In this document: positions 21,885-23,797 of the stretch, one piece after another
Layout of the letters: every line of letters starts with the position of its first letter
Position numbering within the stretch: the stretch's first letter is position 1
Virus record (IMG/VR): IMGVR_UViG_3300026500_001430
Span: 1-23,797 of that record
Direction: 5' to 3' (one strand)
Origin: a virus
DNA length: 23,797 nt
Notes under the pieces: model-generated
What the model was told of the DNA's origin: nothing
Database searches by the model: none
Seen by the model: only the letters and a program-made list of their open reading frames with translations
Position numbers and translations under genes: made by a program

Positions 21885-23797
21885 ATGGCGCAAACGATTA
21901 AACTCAAGCGTTCTGGAACTCAGAACGCTGTCCCTAGCACGTCTCAACTCGCACTTGGCGAGGTAGCTCTTAACACTTATGATGGCAAAATGTACATCAA
22001 GAAAAGTGTGGGCGGTACAGAATCCATTGTAGAAATTGGAGGAGACGCAACTTCTAGTTCAGGACTTGATTTCACCGGAAACTTAAATCTGGCGGATAAC
22101 GTGCGCATCGTAATTGGAGACGGAAATGATCTTCAAATCTACCATGATGGCTCTGATAGTTATATTCTAGAAAATGGTACAGGAGACTTATTTTTAGGAG
22201 CAACTAATCTAAGACTAACTAATGGAAATGCTAGTTCTACATATTTGCAAGGTATAGATGGTGGTGCAGTTGATATTCGTCATAATAATTCTGTAAAACT
22301 CGCCACAACTTCTTCTGGTATTTCTGTAACAGGCGATATTACTTTAACAGGAAATGTATTTACTGACGAAGGGTTTTACGGAAATAGAGTATGGAACGAA
22401 GATAATAGTGCCTTACGATTTGCTACTAATAATACTGAACGTATGCGTATTGATGCAAACGGTCGCCTTCTTGTAAATACTACTTCTTCGATTGATAATT
22501 TTGCAAAAATACAAGTTGTGGGCGATAGTAGTTCTTTAGCTAGAATTACTCTGAAAGATGTAGATGGAACAAATCAATATACCTACTTTGAGCAATCTGG
22601 CGGCGGCACTCGAATCAATACTCAAAACGGCACTGCCAATGGTTTTTTTACCATTGGAGCGTGGAATGGTACAGCGAGTAGCGACTTTCTTCGTGTTACA
22701 GCAGAGGGTCGCGTAGGTATTGGTACTACATCTCCTGCCGGCAATCTTCATATTAAGTCTCTTAATAATGTAGGAGATGCTACACTAATTATTGAAGCCG
22801 ATGCTGATAATAATTTCGAAAACGACAATCCAAGAATCGAATTAAGACAAGATAATAATTTAGTCGGTGGGTACATATACCTAGAGGGTAATGCTGCAAC
22901 AACTGCAGTCAATACTATAGCAAATTCGTTAATTTTAGATGCAAAGGCATCTAGCACTGCAGGATCGCATTCAATACAATTTGCTACTGGAGGACTAGCT
23001 CCTAATCAAAGTGGGGGACCCACAAACAGTTCAGTACGAATGACCATTACAGACGATGGTAAAGTTGGTATCGGCACAACTTCTCCCGGTAGAAAATTAA
23101 CTATACAAGGAGGTTCTGGAGATAACTTACCTGTAAGAATTATTGGCGGCGCAAATACGACGCATGGATCTATTGAGTTTCAAGACCCTACTACAACAGC
23201 AGATTATAAAGTTACATTAGGATCTAAGGGAGATGACCTATACTTTCAAGCCGGTGGCGGTGAGAAGGCGCGCATCGACTCGAGCGGTAATTTGCTGGTT
23301 GGTACTACTACTGCTGACGCAGAGGGTATAACTCTAAGAGGTGACAGTCATTACTTAAAAGTAGTACGTAATGGAGCAATTACAGCTTATTTTGATAGAA
23401 AAACTTCAGATGGCGATATTGTACAGTTCCGCAAAGGTGGCTCCTCAGTCGGTAGTATTGGTAGTAATCTCGGTCGTTTTTACATTCATAACAATTACGG
23501 CTCTGGCTCTGGATTCCGATTTGATAACGCGGCAATTAGACCTTCTGATAGTTCCGGTGCTAGTGAAGATGCCACTACAGATTTAGGCGCTTCAGCCGCA
23601 CGCTTCAAAGACCTTTACCTGTCTGGTCAAGTTAGCACAAGCAAACTTGCAGTTGAAGACGGGACAGTTGGTGCGCCGTCAATTACTTTTCAAAATGATA
23701 CGAATACGGGCATCTATAGATCAAGTTCAGACCAGCTGAGAATTGCAACTGGAGGAGCTTGGAGCGCTTACTTCGAACAAAGCGGAATTCATTCCTC
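21885..23797 (+). CDS. Large tail fibre protein, C-terminus beyond the window
   Basis: Translating from ATG 21885 gives 637 codons with no stop before the window ends. GGAGGAG at 21874-21880 is a strong ribosome binding site. The N-terminus (MAQTIKLKRSGTQNAVPSTS, then ALGEVALNTYDGKMYIKK) parallels that of the preceding fibre, so both probably use the same attachment point. Shaft modules follow: IYHDGSDSYI near 86-95, GRVGIGTTSP near 273, GKVGIGTTSP near 392, GNLLVGTTTADAEG near 468, TTDLGASAARFKDLYLSG near 563-580 and NTGIYRSSSDQLRIATGG near 607. Fibres of this make often end in an S74-type self-cleaving chaperone, which would lie past the window. No repeat pair suitable for a diversity-generating retroelement is seen here. 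Confidence 0.9.
   Translation, partial: MAQTIKLKRSGTQNAVPSTSQLALGEVALNTYDGKMYIKKSVGGTESIVEIGGDATSSSGLDFTGNLNLADNVRIVIGDGNDLQIYHDGSDSYILENGTGDLFLGATNLRLTNGNASSTYLQGIDGGAVDIRHNNSVKLATTSSGISVTGDITLTGNVFTDEGFYGNRVWNEDNSALRFATNNTERMRIDANGRLLVNTTSSIDNFAKIQVVGDSSSLARITLKDVDGTNQYTYFEQSGGGTRINTQNGTANGFFTIGAWNGTASSDFLRVTAEGRVGIGTTSPAGNLHIKSLNNVGDATLIIEADADNNFENDNPRIELRQDNNLVGGYIYLEGNAATTAVNTIANSLILDAKASSTAGSHSIQFATGGLAPNQSGGPTNSSVRMTITDDGKVGIGTTSPGRKLTIQGGSGDNLPVRIIGGANTTHGSIEFQDPTTTADYKVTLGSKGDDLYFQAGGGEKARIDSSGNLLVGTTTADAEGITLRGDSHYLKVVRNGAITAYFDRKTSDGDIVQFRKGGSSVGSIGSNLGRFYIHNNYGSGSGFRFDNAAIRPSDSSGASEDATTDLGASAARFKDLYLSGQVSTSKLAVEDGTVGAPSITFQNDTNTGIYRSSSDQLRIATGGAWSAYFEQSGIHS

Noticed and set aside
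17652-23797. Diversity-generating retroelement target in the fibre genes
   Set aside because: I found no template/variable repeat pair differing at adenines and no reverse transcriptase gene in the window. One could lie beyond its end.

Overview
This window is part of the structural region of a tailed double-stranded DNA phage with a long, flexible (siphovirus-type) tail, or of a prophage. All genes are on the + strand, tightly packed, and every recognisable product is a tail or tail-fibre protein. The gene order follows the lambda tail module: tail tube, G/GT chaperones, H tape measure, M, L, K, I, J. The DNA is A+T-rich. The fibre proteins carry modules common in marine phages, such as EINKLDG, IYHDGS, VGIGTTSP and VNGTTTT. 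A marine proteobacterial host is therefore my best guess, but no host marker is visible. Two promoters match the bacterial sigma-70 consensus exactly, which suggests that host RNA polymerase transcribes these late genes.

Layout. 1-62 is the end of an upstream tail gene. 91-1233 is the major tail tube protein, which looks internally duplicated. It is followed by an intrinsic terminator (1252-1273) and a perfect promoter (1296-1324). 1361-2196 encodes the G chaperone and, through a -1 frameshift at A AAT TTT (1762-1768), a G-T fusion. 2196-5393 is the tape measure protein. 5393-9054 holds the tail-tip genes M, L (four Fe-S cysteines plus an inserted carbohydrate-binding-like module), K (JAMM plus NlpC/P60 peptidase) and I (fused to two Calx-beta repeats and a disordered tail). 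They are joined by short overlaps.

9084-19532 is one giant gpJ-type central fibre of 3482 residues: tail-tip domains, a fibronectin-like domain, then about 2,000 residues of repetitive fibre with candidate receptor-binding knobs. A second perfect promoter (19554-19582) shares an 18-base element with the first. It starts a four-gene accessory fibre block: a small Ig-like or BppU-N-like protein, a small fibre-associated protein, and two fibres that share an N-terminal adaptor (20374-21837, and 21885 running off the window end).

How it works together: the tube polymerises around the tape measure coated by G/GT. M, L, K, I and J build the tip, with K cutting peptidoglycan or processing the tip. 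J and the downstream fibres make host contact. The most unusual aspects are the size and construction of the adhesion apparatus, the domain insertions in L, I and J, and the matched promoter pair. I see no RNA genes, CRISPR arrays, insertion sequences or attachment sites. No stretch over 300 bases lacks a gene.
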